Shown piece by piece: positions 14,802 through 21,315 of a stretch of DNA of 28,090 bases (positions are counted from its first letter, which is position 1; each line of letters starts with the position of its first letter). A program made the translations under genes and the position numbers. The stretch lies in the IMG/VR virus record IMGVR_UViG_3300030406_002631, positions 1 through 28,090 of that record; one strand, written 5' to 3'. Source of the DNA: a virus. Below the pieces are notes generated by a model. That model was not told the DNA's origin. It made no database searches and saw nothing but the letters and a program-made list of their open reading frames with translations.

Positions 14802-15953
14802 ATGGAAAGCATCCTTGCAGTACGCAAAGACGAATTCGAGATTCTCAAAAGTAGCGACGAACTAATGATTGGTGGGTACGCAAGCATCGAAATTGTAGAC
14901 AAGCAAAATGACTTAATCACTTTAGATGCATTAAAAGACGCAGTTCAAAAATTCATGGAGGAAAAACCCTTTAGGAATGTAATGACAAATCATTCAAATG
15001 TTCAAGTAGGAACTGTAGTAGATTCATATCGAGATAAAACAGGACGACTCTGGAAAACAGAAGTAGACGACGTAGGATTCTTTGTAGTAATTAAACTAAG
15101 AGAGGACATCGAAAAAGCAAAAGAAGTCCAAAGAGGAATTAGAAAAGGTACTCTACGTTCATTTAGCATTGGTGGACAAGCACTCAGAAAGAATAAGAAA
15201 ACACATCCCGAACTAGGGCAATACAACGAAATTTCAAAATTAGAACTACACGAAGTCACGATTTGTGAAAAAGGAATCAATCCAGAAGCAAAATTTGACA
15301 TTTTAAAACAAGACAAAGGTGAGAAAATGACTGAAGAACTGACGAAAGCATTGGAAGAACTCGATTCTCTTCTCAAAGAGATGAAGGGTGAGAAAGAAAT
15401 GATGGAACATGCCGCCCACGAAGAAGAAAAAATGGGCGAGTATGCCATGATGGAAGAAGAGAAGGCCGAAGAAATGATGGCTTACAGCGAAGAAGAAGAG
15501 AAGGCCGAGCCTGCCACAGAAGATGGTGAGCCTGAGGACCGAATCGTCGTCGATGCTGGAAAGCCCACTCATTCCGCTCCTGTTGTGAAAGGATTCACAA
15601 ACGAGGAATTGGGTACTCTTGACCTCTCAATTGACAACATTGAGAAGGCATACGAGGCATTCCGCCAAGAGCAATTAGAGGCTCTTGCTTATGATAACCT
15701 CAAGAAAGCGTTCGAGTCCCGATTCGAGCGAGAGAGTGCAGAGCGAGCAGAGATGCTTGCAAAGCAGAACTACGACGCCGCTTCCGAGGTTGAATCCTTG
15801 AAGAACGAGTTTGCGGAACTCCGCAAGTCTCTCACGGCTGAGAAAGATGAGATTCTAAAGGCACAATCCGAGCCTGCGTTCGAGGTCCCTTCATTGGACC
15901 AAATCGCAGATATGGATTGGAGTGACATCCACCGAGTTGCCCGAGGAAACTGA
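14802..15953 (+). CDS. Prohead protease (XkdF-like) fused to scaffold domain
   Basis: This 383-residue protein matures the procapsid. Residues about 1-170 match the XkdF/S78-like serine protease fold: GYASIEIVDKQNDLI at 25-39, H64 in MTNHSNVQVG, S122 in LRSFSIGGQA and LELHEVTICEKGINPEAKF at 147-165. H64 and S122 are the likely catalytic pair. Residues 177-245 are Glu/Met-rich and acidic, 265-365 form a coiled coil, and the C-terminus is MDWSDIHRVARGN. Acidic plus coiled-coil is the usual scaffold design. A GTG at 14793 is possible, but GGAGTGGGAG at 14790-14799 best fits the ATG at 14802. A second start at 15327 may yield the scaffold alone. The protease part is AT-rich and the scaffold part is not. 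The capsid gene follows immediately. Confidence 0.88.
   Translation: MESILAVRKDEFEILKSSDELMIGGYASIEIVDKQNDLITLDALKDAVQKFMEEKPFRNVMTNHSNVQVGTVVDSYRDKTGRLWKTEVDDVGFFVVIKLREDIEKAKEVQRGIRKGTLRSFSIGGQALRKNKKTHPELGQYNEISKLELHEVTICEKGINPEAKFDILKQDKGEKMTEELTKALEELDSLLKEMKGEKEMMEHAAHEEEKMGEYAMMEEEKAEEMMAYSEEEEKAEPATEDGEPEDRIVVDAGKPTHSAPVVKGFTNEELGTLDLSIDNIEKAYEAFRQEQLEALAYDNLKKAFESRFERESAERAEMLAKQNYDAASEVESLKNEFAELRKSLTAEKDEILKAQSEPAFEVPSLDQIADMDWSDIHRVARGN
15318..15329 (+). promoter_or_regulatory. Internal ribosome-binding site and ATG for a stand-alone scaffold
   Basis: GGTGAG at 15318-15323, three bases before an in-frame ATG at 15327 (M176 of the fusion), repeats the layout used at true gene starts in this window. 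Initiation here would give a 208-residue protein holding only the acidic and coiled-coil scaffold part. Phage lambda makes Nu3 from within gene C in this way. Confidence 0.55.
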
Positions 15954-15967
15954 AGGAAGTGAAGAAA

Positions 15968-17338
15968 ATGAGTAAAGGATACATTAACACGATGACTGAC
16001 CTTGAAGCGGCCACCTACGGCGTTAGCGGTGTAGGCGGAAATGCTCTCTTGAAGCAGGCTGGTGCGGTTGCGAACATCAACAGCGCATACCGCCACGATA
16101 CCGGTACTGATTTCGTTGGACAGGCCGCAGGTCTAACTGCGCTTTACAACGTACTTTACGGCCAAAAAGTTTGGTCGATGCTAAACCGGGAAGTTAACGC
16201 ACTCAGCGTTCTTTCCAAGCGACCTTGGTCCTCTAGCGGATGGCGAGTTCTCAAGAGCCGTCCCTCTGGTGGCTCTGGTTCAACCTTTGGAATCGGTACA
16301 ACGGATTTGTCGCTTACTGGCGGTACTTCCTTTGATGCTCTCCGTGCTGACAAAATTGGTGGTGTTCCTGAGAACGCCTCATTCAGCAACTCTGAGGATG
16401 GTCTCGTCCCAATGACCCCAGAGTACGAGCAACTCTACTACAGCCCGAAGATTGTTGCTCACCAATTCGACTTCAGTGAGTTATCCCTTGAGATGGCCGC
16501 TATTGACGACGGTGTTGGCGACATTCGGGCTATTGTCCGTGAAGACATGGGTAAGCACCACGCTGAGGTCCAGAACAAAATGCTCGTAATGCCTCTTGAG
16601 CACTACGACAATGCGACCTACACGGCAATTGAGCGAAACTACACCTCGCTCCACAAAGTTGTCACGTCCTCTGCCGAATTGAACGCAATGAACGATGGTT
16701 CGCTCCTTGCTACCGGTAGCGGTGCTTCCACACTACCTGACCAAATCGTGAAACTCTACGGTTCCACGGCTCGTCAACTAAGCAGTGGAAATGCGGTTGC
16801 TTCCTTCTTGGATGCTGAGGTCGATTTCGGTAACGGATACGCCGCCGGAGATATCCGACCACTTACCCTAACTCTGCTCAATGACATGATTCGACGGCTC
16901 CGCCTCAACGGTGGGTCGCCCAAGGTCATTCTGACTGGATACGACACAATTCAGACAATTGCGGACCTTCTACAGTCCCAAGAGCGATTCATGGACCGAC
17001 AGGAGATTATCCCCACCTTCAACGGTGTTCGGGGAATCAAGGGTCAGGAAGTTGGATTCCGAGTAGCCACCTACTTTGACATCCCAATCATCCCAGTGAA
17101 GGATATGCCCGTTACCAAGAACTCCGGCGCAACCGGTGGAGTTTCGGACCTACTCTTCTTGGATACCGACCATCTCTGGCTCGGTGTCATGAAGCCCACA
17201 CAATACTTCGAGGACGGAATTACGAACGGCAACCCATTCGGTGTCGGAACTCTCGGAAACCGTGCAATGTACCGAACCATCGGTGAGGTCGGATGTTCCT
17301 TCTGGAAGGGACAGGGTAAAATCACGAACGTAAAGTGA
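15968..17338 (+). CDS. Major capsid protein, HK97-fold type
   Basis: This 456-residue protein follows the protease/scaffold gene, the standard position. It has a short N-terminal arm, a Gly/Ser/Thr-rich loop (RPSGGSGSTFGIGTTDLSL, about 97-115) that could be the E-loop region, and an alpha/beta body with PKVILTGYDTIQTIADLLQS (about 320-340) and a C-terminal strand set (LLFLDTDHLWLGVM, Y-R-T-I-G-E-V-G-C). These fit the P and A domains of HK97-like capsids; the assignment rests on context and pattern, not on a signature motif. A GTG at 15959 is in frame, but the ATG at 15968 has GAAGGAAGTGAAG upstream. Codon use is strongly biased to C-ending codons such as TAC, AAC and GAC, as expected for the most abundant virion protein. 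Confidence 0.9.
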   Translation: MSKGYINTMTDLEAATYGVSGVGGNALLKQAGAVANINSAYRHDTGTDFVGQAAGLTALYNVLYGQKVWSMLNREVNALSVLSKRPWSSSGWRVLKSRPSGGSGSTFGIGTTDLSLTGGTSFDALRADKIGGVPENASFSNSEDGLVPMTPEYEQLYYSPKIVAHQFDFSELSLEMAAIDDGVGDIRAIVREDMGKHHAEVQNKMLVMPLEHYDNATYTAIERNYTSLHKVVTSSAELNAMNDGSLLATGSGASTLPDQIVKLYGSTARQLSSGNAVASFLDAEVDFGNGYAAGDIRPLTLTLLNDMIRRLRLNGGSPKVILTGYDTIQTIADLLQSQERFMDRQEIIPTFNGVRGIKGQEVGFRVATYFDIPIIPVKDMPVTKNSGATGGVSDLLFLDTDHLWLGVMKPTQYFEDGITNGNPFGVGTLGNRAMYRTIGEVGCSFWKGQGKITNVK

Positions 17339-17369
17339 TACACAAACAAAAGAAAGGAGATGAAGAAAT

Positions 17370-17636
17370 ATGGCATTTAGTAGCACAGTAACATTAGACA
17401 TCCAAGTTGCCGGTAACCGACGAATGGTTATCGGCACTTGGAACGCAGACAGCGTGACTGGTGGAGACATTTCCACTGGTCTCTCAGAAGTTGAGAGCAT
17501 TGTTCTCGGTCACACCGGGAGCGCAGTAGAAGCCGCAGTAGCAGTAGTTAACGAGACTCTTCCGCTTGCTAGCGGAGATGTGACAATCGTCACAACATCT
17601 GGTGACACTGGGACATTTATCGCCGTCGGCAACTGA
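17370..17636 (+). CDS. Small beta-rich capsid-associated protein
   Basis: This 88-residue protein follows the capsid gene, with the strong site AAAGGAGATG. It is all beta-type, with MVIGTWNADS, a GGDISTGL loop, VESIVLGHTG and VTIVTTSGDTGTFIAVGN. Proteins with this layout directly follow the capsid gene in many marine phages and are taken as decoration or neck proteins. Function is inferred from position. High use of C-ending codons, like the capsid gene, suggests high expression. Confidence 0.82.
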   Translation: MAFSSTVTLDIQVAGNRRMVIGTWNADSVTGGDISTGLSEVESIVLGHTGSAVEAAVAVVNETLPLASGDVTIVTTSGDTGTFIAVGN

Positions 17637-17646
17637 GGTGGCTTAA

Positions 17647-17985
17647 TTGGCACACACAGTTACGCTGATTGCTGACCATAAGGGCATTACTGCCCCTAGG
17701 GTCAGTGGCGATGAATACGTCGTTGATGCGGCATTGGACATCACTGCATACGTAGCAGGTGGAATTGTCGTCACTGCGTCCTCTTTGGGACTCAGTACGA
17801 TTACTGCCGCCTTTGTGACCGGAGTCGAAGAAATCGGTCACTCTGCACGAGCAGTAGCCACAGCAGAAACGGGACTATACGAGTCTAGCAGTTCTTTCAA
17901 ACTAATTCTCTCTACGGGTTCAGCCCAACAATCGGGAACTGGTAACGAGGGAACTGTACGGGTTCGAGTCTACGGCAACCTCTGA
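17647..17985 (+). CDS. Small beta-rich virion protein
   Basis: The 112-residue protein starts with TTG at 17647, preceded by GAGGTGGC; no ATG fits. The sequence is rich in Val, Ala, Thr and Ser with beta character (MAHTVTLIADHKGITAPRVS, G-G-I-V-V-T-A-S-S) and ends VRVRVYGNL. It resembles its left neighbour in composition but not clearly in sequence. It is likely a capsid decoration or head-surface protein, by position. Confidence 0.8.
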   Translation: MAHTVTLIADHKGITAPRVSGDEYVVDAALDITAYVAGGIVVTASSLGLSTITAAFVTGVEEIGHSARAVATAETGLYESSSSFKLILSTGSAQQSGTGNEGTVRVRVYGNL

Positions 17986-17995
17986 GCGTGATAAT

Positions 17996-18322
17996 TTGGC
18001 GAAGATTACTCTGAAAGAGTCATTCCGACCCAAGTTCTTTGACCTGACAGTTGGAGGAGAACTACTCCGATTGGAGAAGGGTTCCACAGAAGAGATTGAT
18101 TTCTCTACAGCACTTTCGTTCTACGGTTCGGAAGTGCTGGATGTGGAATTCCTCTCCTCGGAAAAGGGGAAGTTTTCTGAAATAACGGACGGACAATTGG
18201 CAATGGTTTGCCGAGCAACTGGCGTAGATGCTGACCGTAAATCGGTTACACAGCATTTCTTCCCAGTTAAGAAGTCAACCGTCCGTAAGCCCACTGTTAA
18301 GCCTAAAACCGCTAAAAAGTGA
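17996..18322 (+). CDS. Small protein with basic Lys/Pro/Thr tail
   Basis: The 108-residue protein starts with TTG at 17996 after CGTGAT at 17987, matching the GGTGAT-type sites. The N-terminal 90 residues are mixed alpha/beta (FFDLTVGGELLRLEKGSTEE). The C-terminus, PVKKSTVRKPTVKPKTAKK, is a positively charged unstructured tail similar in style to the one in the small gene at 26115. Such tails could contact DNA or acidic capsid surface. No family was recognised. Confidence 0.8.
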   Translation: MAKITLKESFRPKFFDLTVGGELLRLEKGSTEEIDFSTALSFYGSEVLDVEFLSSEKGKFSEITDGQLAMVCRATGVDADRKSVTQHFFPVKKSTVRKPTVKPKTAKK

Positions 18323-18327
18323 GTTTA

Positions 18328-18355
18328 GTCCGAAGGGTTAATACCCAAGCCGGAC
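18328..18355 (+). promoter_or_regulatory. Intergenic hairpin
   Basis: GTCCG (18328-18332) pairs perfectly with CGGAC (18351-18355), and the inner GGGT (18335-18338) pairs with ACCC (18343-18346) around a TAAT loop. It lies in one of the longer intergenic gaps. No T-run follows, so it is more likely an RNA processing or stability element than an intrinsic terminator. Confidence 0.5.
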
Positions 18356-18376
18356 ATGGAACAGCGAGGGAAACCT

Positions 18377-18694
18377 ATGGGTACGACCTGTCGAACTAGT
18401 GGTGTATTATCAGCAAGCACAGTAGTTGCTACGTCTCGCTCACGCTTAACGAGTTTACACGGTGTTGCCATCACTGATGGAACAAATCGTGTAACGATTA
18501 AGGTGTTCGATTCAGCCAATTCTACTGTCAGCGGAAAGACGGAAGTTGCGAGGTTCATCTATCACGAGAACAACAACACTCCCGGTGCTTCTTTCGAATA
18601 CGATATGCACAACGTAATCTGCGATAACGGAATTTACTTGCAGATTACCGCTGGTGGGTCATCCTCTGCCGCTGTTTCCGTGGAGTTCGCTTGA
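18377..18694 (+). CDS. Small beta-rich head or neck protein
   Basis: The 105-residue protein starts at the ATG at 18377, with GCGAGGG seven bases upstream; an ATG at 18356 lies beside the hairpin without a good site. It begins MGTTCRTSGVLSASTVVATS and reads as a beta sandwich with IKVFDSANSTVSG and a terminal VSVEFA strand. Short proteins with this layout are common in marine phage head-tail regions, from memory. Function is inferred from position. Confidence 0.78.
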   Translation: MGTTCRTSGVLSASTVVATSRSRLTSLHGVAITDGTNRVTIKVFDSANSTVSGKTEVARFIYHENNNTPGASFEYDMHNVICDNGIYLQITAGGSSSAAVSVEFA

Positions 18695-18695
18695 C

Positions 18696-19088
18696 ATGTC
18701 GGCTCTCAATCAAGATAGCCGACTAGTAATGGCGATTCTATTCGTAGGGTCGATGAGTGGAATCAACGTATTCTTCTACTCTAACTACGGTGCTGAACTG
18801 CCGTGGAGTGCTCTAAGTCATGCTATTCTCTTCGGTCTAGTTACCGTTGGAGCAATCATGATTATGAAGGTCATTTTCGATTTAGCCCTTAACGACCGAA
18901 TCGAAATCTGGCTCATGGATAGAAGAATCCTCACGTTCTGGGAGAGGCAACGTCGTGATGAAGAACAGCGACAGAAGTTCCAACAATCCAGCACAGACTT
19001 CATGAAACAGTATAACGTCACGAACCTACCTACTAGTTATGAGGCTCAAGAAGTCAGTAATACCTTCTTGGCATCTATTGAACAGTAG
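18696..19088 (+). CDS. Two-pass membrane protein with charged C-terminal helix
   Basis: This 130-residue protein starts at the ATG one base after the previous stop. Two hydrophobic segments are clear: about 10-28 (LVMAILFVGSMSGINVFFY) and 42-64 (AILFGLVTVGAIMIMKVIF). Residues 75-105 are a charged helix (RRILTFWERQRRDEEQRQKF). It is the first of three adjacent genes with membrane character, ending in the GTPase. A holin is possible from size and topology, but no lysin is nearby. It could instead be a virion or host-membrane protein. Function is unknown. Confidence 0.75.
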   Translation: MSALNQDSRLVMAILFVGSMSGINVFFYSNYGAELPWSALSHAILFGLVTVGAIMIMKVIFDLALNDRIEIWLMDRRILTFWERQRRDEEQRQKFQQSSTDFMKQYNVTNLPTSYEAQEVSNTFLASIEQ

Positions 19089-19093
19089 GTGAT
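19088..19093 (+). promoter_or_regulatory. GGTGAT ribosome-binding site
   Basis: GGTGAT begins on the last base of the previous stop and lies three bases before the GTG start at 19097. Confidence 0.65.
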
Positions 19094-19096
19094 GAC

Positions 19097-19312
19097 GTGT
19101 TACCTAACTTATTCAGCCATGATGATAACCGCATGGCTTACGACCTTCAGCGGGCGCATTCTGCTGACATTTGGTTCGTAAAAGCCCGAGCATGGGTTTG
19201 GGGAATTACATCCTGCTTTGCCTCCCTATTATTGGGCAATATTGCGGGAGTTTTTGACATCAACATTATGGGATGGATGATTGATGGAATTAAAGGTTTT
19301 TGGGGGCATTAG
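19097..19312 (+). CDS. Small single-pass membrane protein
   Basis: The 71-residue protein starts with GTG at 19097, set by the GGTGAT at 19088. Residues 32-54 (AWVWGITSCFASLLLGNIAG) are a transmembrane segment, preceded by a charged N-terminal part. The end (GWMIDGIKGFWGH) is amphipathic. It lies between the two-pass membrane protein and the GTPase with only short gaps, so the three probably act together. No homologue was recognised. Confidence 0.75.
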   Translation: MLPNLFSHDDNRMAYDLQRAHSADIWFVKARAWVWGITSCFASLLLGNIAGVFDINIMGWMIDGIKGFWGH

Positions 19313-19317
19313 TATAA

Positions 19318-19980
19318 ATGTCATTAATGACAGGATTTGCCATCCTTATGGGTGAACTTGTCCTAGGAACCTATAAGAAACTACACGCAATCAACTTCGG
19401 AGTTTATGGTTCTACGATGGTAGGAAAAACTACAATGCAACATCAATTAAGAACCAGAGGAGAAGTACCACAGATTAAACATAGGACTGTTGGAAGAGAA
19501 AGGGCAACACGAAAGTATCTAAAATTAGATGAGTCCGCTTATACAATAAGGTCTGCTGATATTGGAGGAGAAGCAATCTACTGGAAAGAGTGGGTTAAAG
19601 ATATGAAACTTAGAAAAGTAAAATACATTATCTTTATGATTGACCACCGACATATGGAAAACAAAAGTAATCTAGACCATCAAGTAGCATGGAAGTATTT
19701 AGTAGACACTATTTGCAGTGATATTTGGCCTAATGGTAAAAAGAAGAAAGCAAAAGAATATCCTTTAGCGATTGGACTCTGGGCTAATAAATACGATATT
19801 TGGAAGGATAAATATGAATACGACGGGAAAATCGAAAGGCACCCAATCTTTGAACCATTCAAGTATGGTATGCAACAACTTAACGATAAGGGAATTCCCA
19901 CGCACAAATACATCATGTCTGCGAAATCCGAACCCGAGATGGTTTACCGGGGAGTCTTCACGATGATTAAGAACTATTAG
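19318..19980 (+). CDS. Ras/Arf-like small GTPase
   Basis: The 220-residue protein carries the G motifs of TRAFAC small GTPases: G1 GSTMVGKT at 31-38, G3 DIGGE at 81-85 (the DxGG form seen in Arf and SR-beta proteins), G4 NKYD at 157-160 and G5 SAK at 201-203. T57 or T64 may serve as the switch-I threonine. The usual catalytic Gln after DxGG is Glu here, so hydrolysis may be slow or need a partner. The N-terminus (MSLMTGFAILMGELVLGTYK) is hydrophobic and could be a membrane anchor, as the Arf N-terminal helix is. Residues 138-146 are an inserted Lys-rich loop before G4. It follows two small membrane proteins. Most of the gene is AT-rich; the last 35 codons are not. A role in membrane remodelling is inference. 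Confidence 0.85.
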   Translation: MSLMTGFAILMGELVLGTYKKLHAINFGVYGSTMVGKTTMQHQLRTRGEVPQIKHRTVGRERATRKYLKLDESAYTIRSADIGGEAIYWKEWVKDMKLRKVKYIIFMIDHRHMENKSNLDHQVAWKYLVDTICSDIWPNGKKKKAKEYPLAIGLWANKYDIWKDKYEYDGKIERHPIFEPFKYGMQQLNDKGIPTHKYIMSAKSEPEMVYRGVFTMIKNY

Positions 19981-19985
19981 GTGAT
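19980..19985 (+). promoter_or_regulatory. GGTGAT ribosome-binding site
   Basis: It is part of GGTGATAATATG, identical to the initiation region at 3738-3749, and sets the start at 19989. Confidence 0.7.
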
Positions 19986-19988
19986 AAT

Positions 19989-20621
19989 ATGCTTAACCAA
20001 CCAAATTTGATTAACAGCCCGACAACAGGAACAAGTTTCCTACCTCCGCTCATTGATGCCCGTATGCCGGGTCCAATCATGGAGTATCGATTTAGAGAGA
20101 CGATTCCTAAGAAGAAACTCAAGGAGTTGAAGAAGGTACTCATGCCAGAAAAGAAGAAGATTCTATTCGTCAAGTTCGGATTCAAGTTCAACTTGAAAGA
20201 CCGATGTGTGGTCTGTGGCGTTCAGCACTTCTGGGAGGCATCGGATAATCTTCGGCCAACGATTCCTCTATCTGAAGTCGAGAAAGGACGACCGCTTCGG
20301 GGAACATATTGTCCCAAACATTCTGCTCATCATAGGCAATTTGAGATGCTTCAGCAGGTAGTTTTGGCAGAAAAGCACGGACTAGATTTCAAAGCATACG
20401 TGCCTAAACCAAGAGTACCATCAATTATGAAGCCAAGAGGTCCATTAACCACATTAAACGCACAAGATATTGCATCCCTATCTGCGGCCGGATGGGTTAT
20501 TAAACAGGCCGCTCCTGAAGGAGATGAGACTCCACCCGATGAGGTCAAGCGTCTTCTAAAAGAAATTCAATTGGATGTAGAAAGAATTAATTTCTTAATG
20601 AAAGGAGGAGAAAAGAAATGA
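19989..20621 (+). CDS. Zinc-ribbon-like hypothetical protein
   Basis: The 210-residue protein has a Pro-rich N-terminus, a basic helix at 36-57 (RETIPKKKLKELKKVLMPEK) and a likely metal site made of C73-x2-C76 and C108-x2-H111, with extra His at 114 and 115. Residues 150-180 contain LTTLNAQDIASLSAAGWVIK, and the C-terminus is helical. I do not recognise the family. It overlaps the next gene by four bases (ATGA), and the pair lie between the GTPase and the connector region, so a neck or vertex role is possible. Confidence 0.8.
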   Translation: MLNQPNLINSPTTGTSFLPPLIDARMPGPIMEYRFRETIPKKKLKELKKVLMPEKKKILFVKFGFKFNLKDRCVVCGVQHFWEASDNLRPTIPLSEVEKGRPLRGTYCPKHSAHHRQFEMLQQVVLAEKHGLDFKAYVPKPRVPSIMKPRGPLTTLNAQDIASLSAAGWVIKQAAPEGDETPPDEVKRLLKEIQLDVERINFLMKGGEKK

Positions 20622-21304
20622 GGAACAAGTCTGTCTATAATGCAGTTCAGATGAGCGCACAGAATAATTTCAAGTCAATGAACAATCTTCTGCAATTGCA
20701 GGAGAATCACGTTGAAGAATTCTTTGAGTACCACGGTAAGGCTTTCCTTGAGTCTCTTGAGAAACTCATGGAGGATGTGATGGAGAGGACCATCAGCCAA
20801 ATGCTTGCTAAGTTAGAGTTCGTTACTGACTCTACTGGCAAATTGAGTATGCATCCTGATGCCATGCGAGAGTACGAGAAGATTACTCAAGAGAACATCA
20901 ATCTCGACCTTGAGGCTATTCGTAACTCTGCATTGAATACAGAAGTCATCAATCAGCGACGACTTGCGAAGCAACAGTATCTAGAATCCCAAGGATTCTC
21001 CACGGGTGTAGCCGGTGGACAACCCGGAATGGGCGGAATGAATGGGATGAATGGGATGAATGGTATGGGACCCGGAATGGCCGGTGCTGGAATGGCCGGA
21101 GCAGGAGGAATGTACGCTGGGGCTGGAATGGCCATGAATAACGGTTCAGGATATCCCGTTCCACCATCAGGTCAAGATGGATATGGTCGTCCATATTGGA
21201 TTGACCCACAAACTGGAAACATGAGTTATGAGCCACCAAGTGCTGGCTTACACCTTGCCGAAAAAGCACAGAAACTTGCGGCTTGGGGCAAGTGGCTCAT
21301 GTGA
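20618..21304 (+). CDS. Helical protein with Gly/Met-rich repeat region
   Basis: The 228-residue protein has a helical N-terminal 130 residues (LLQLQENHVEEFFEYHGKAF; LEKLMEDVMERTISQML), then a low-complexity stretch at about 131-175 built from GMNGMNGMNGMG and GMAGAGMAGAGG. The last 50 residues contain SGQDGYGRPYWIDPQTGNMS and a short helix. The Gly/Met region is encoded by tandem 9-bp and 15-bp repeats. Flexible glycine linkers of this kind occur in virion proteins. Function is unknown; ATGA overlap couples it to the zinc-ribbon gene. Confidence 0.8.
   Translation: MRNKSVYNAVQMSAQNNFKSMNNLLQLQENHVEEFFEYHGKAFLESLEKLMEDVMERTISQMLAKLEFVTDSTGKLSMHPDAMREYEKITQENINLDLEAIRNSALNTEVINQRRLAKQQYLESQGFSTGVAGGQPGMGGMNGMNGMNGMGPGMAGAGMAGAGGMYAGAGMAMNNGSGYPVPPSGQDGYGRPYWIDPQTGNMSYEPPSAGLHLAEKAQKLAAWGKWLM
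21041..21103 (+). repeat. Tandem in-frame repeats coding Gly/Met/Ala linker
   Basis: AATGGGATG occurs three times in a row at 21041-21067 (the third copy has one change), and GGAATGGCCGGTGCT / GGAATGGCCGGAGCA are adjacent 15-bp copies at 21074-21103. Both are multiples of three, so copy-number change would keep the frame. Confidence 0.85.
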
Positions 21305-21315
21305 GAGTGATTTAA

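Noticed and set aside
15002-15572. Overlapping minus-strand frames opposite the protease/scaffold gene, rich in Phe, Leu, His and Ser.
   Set aside because: They are the complement of an acidic Glu/Met repeat region; the apparent hydrophobic runs are by-products of GAA/GAG codons.
17950-17980. GGTTCGAGTC, a tRNA T-loop-like sequence that could mark a tRNA or attachment site.
   Set aside because: It lies in the coding end of the gene at 17647, and no acceptor, D or anticodon stem fits around it.
18328-18355. Intrinsic transcription terminator after the capsid genes.
   Set aside because: The stem is short and interrupted and no T-run follows, so it is listed only as a hairpin.
21041-21103. CRISPR-like or regulatory direct repeats.
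   Set aside because: The repeats are tandem, codon-phased and inside a coding region that makes a Gly/Met linker; there are no spacers.
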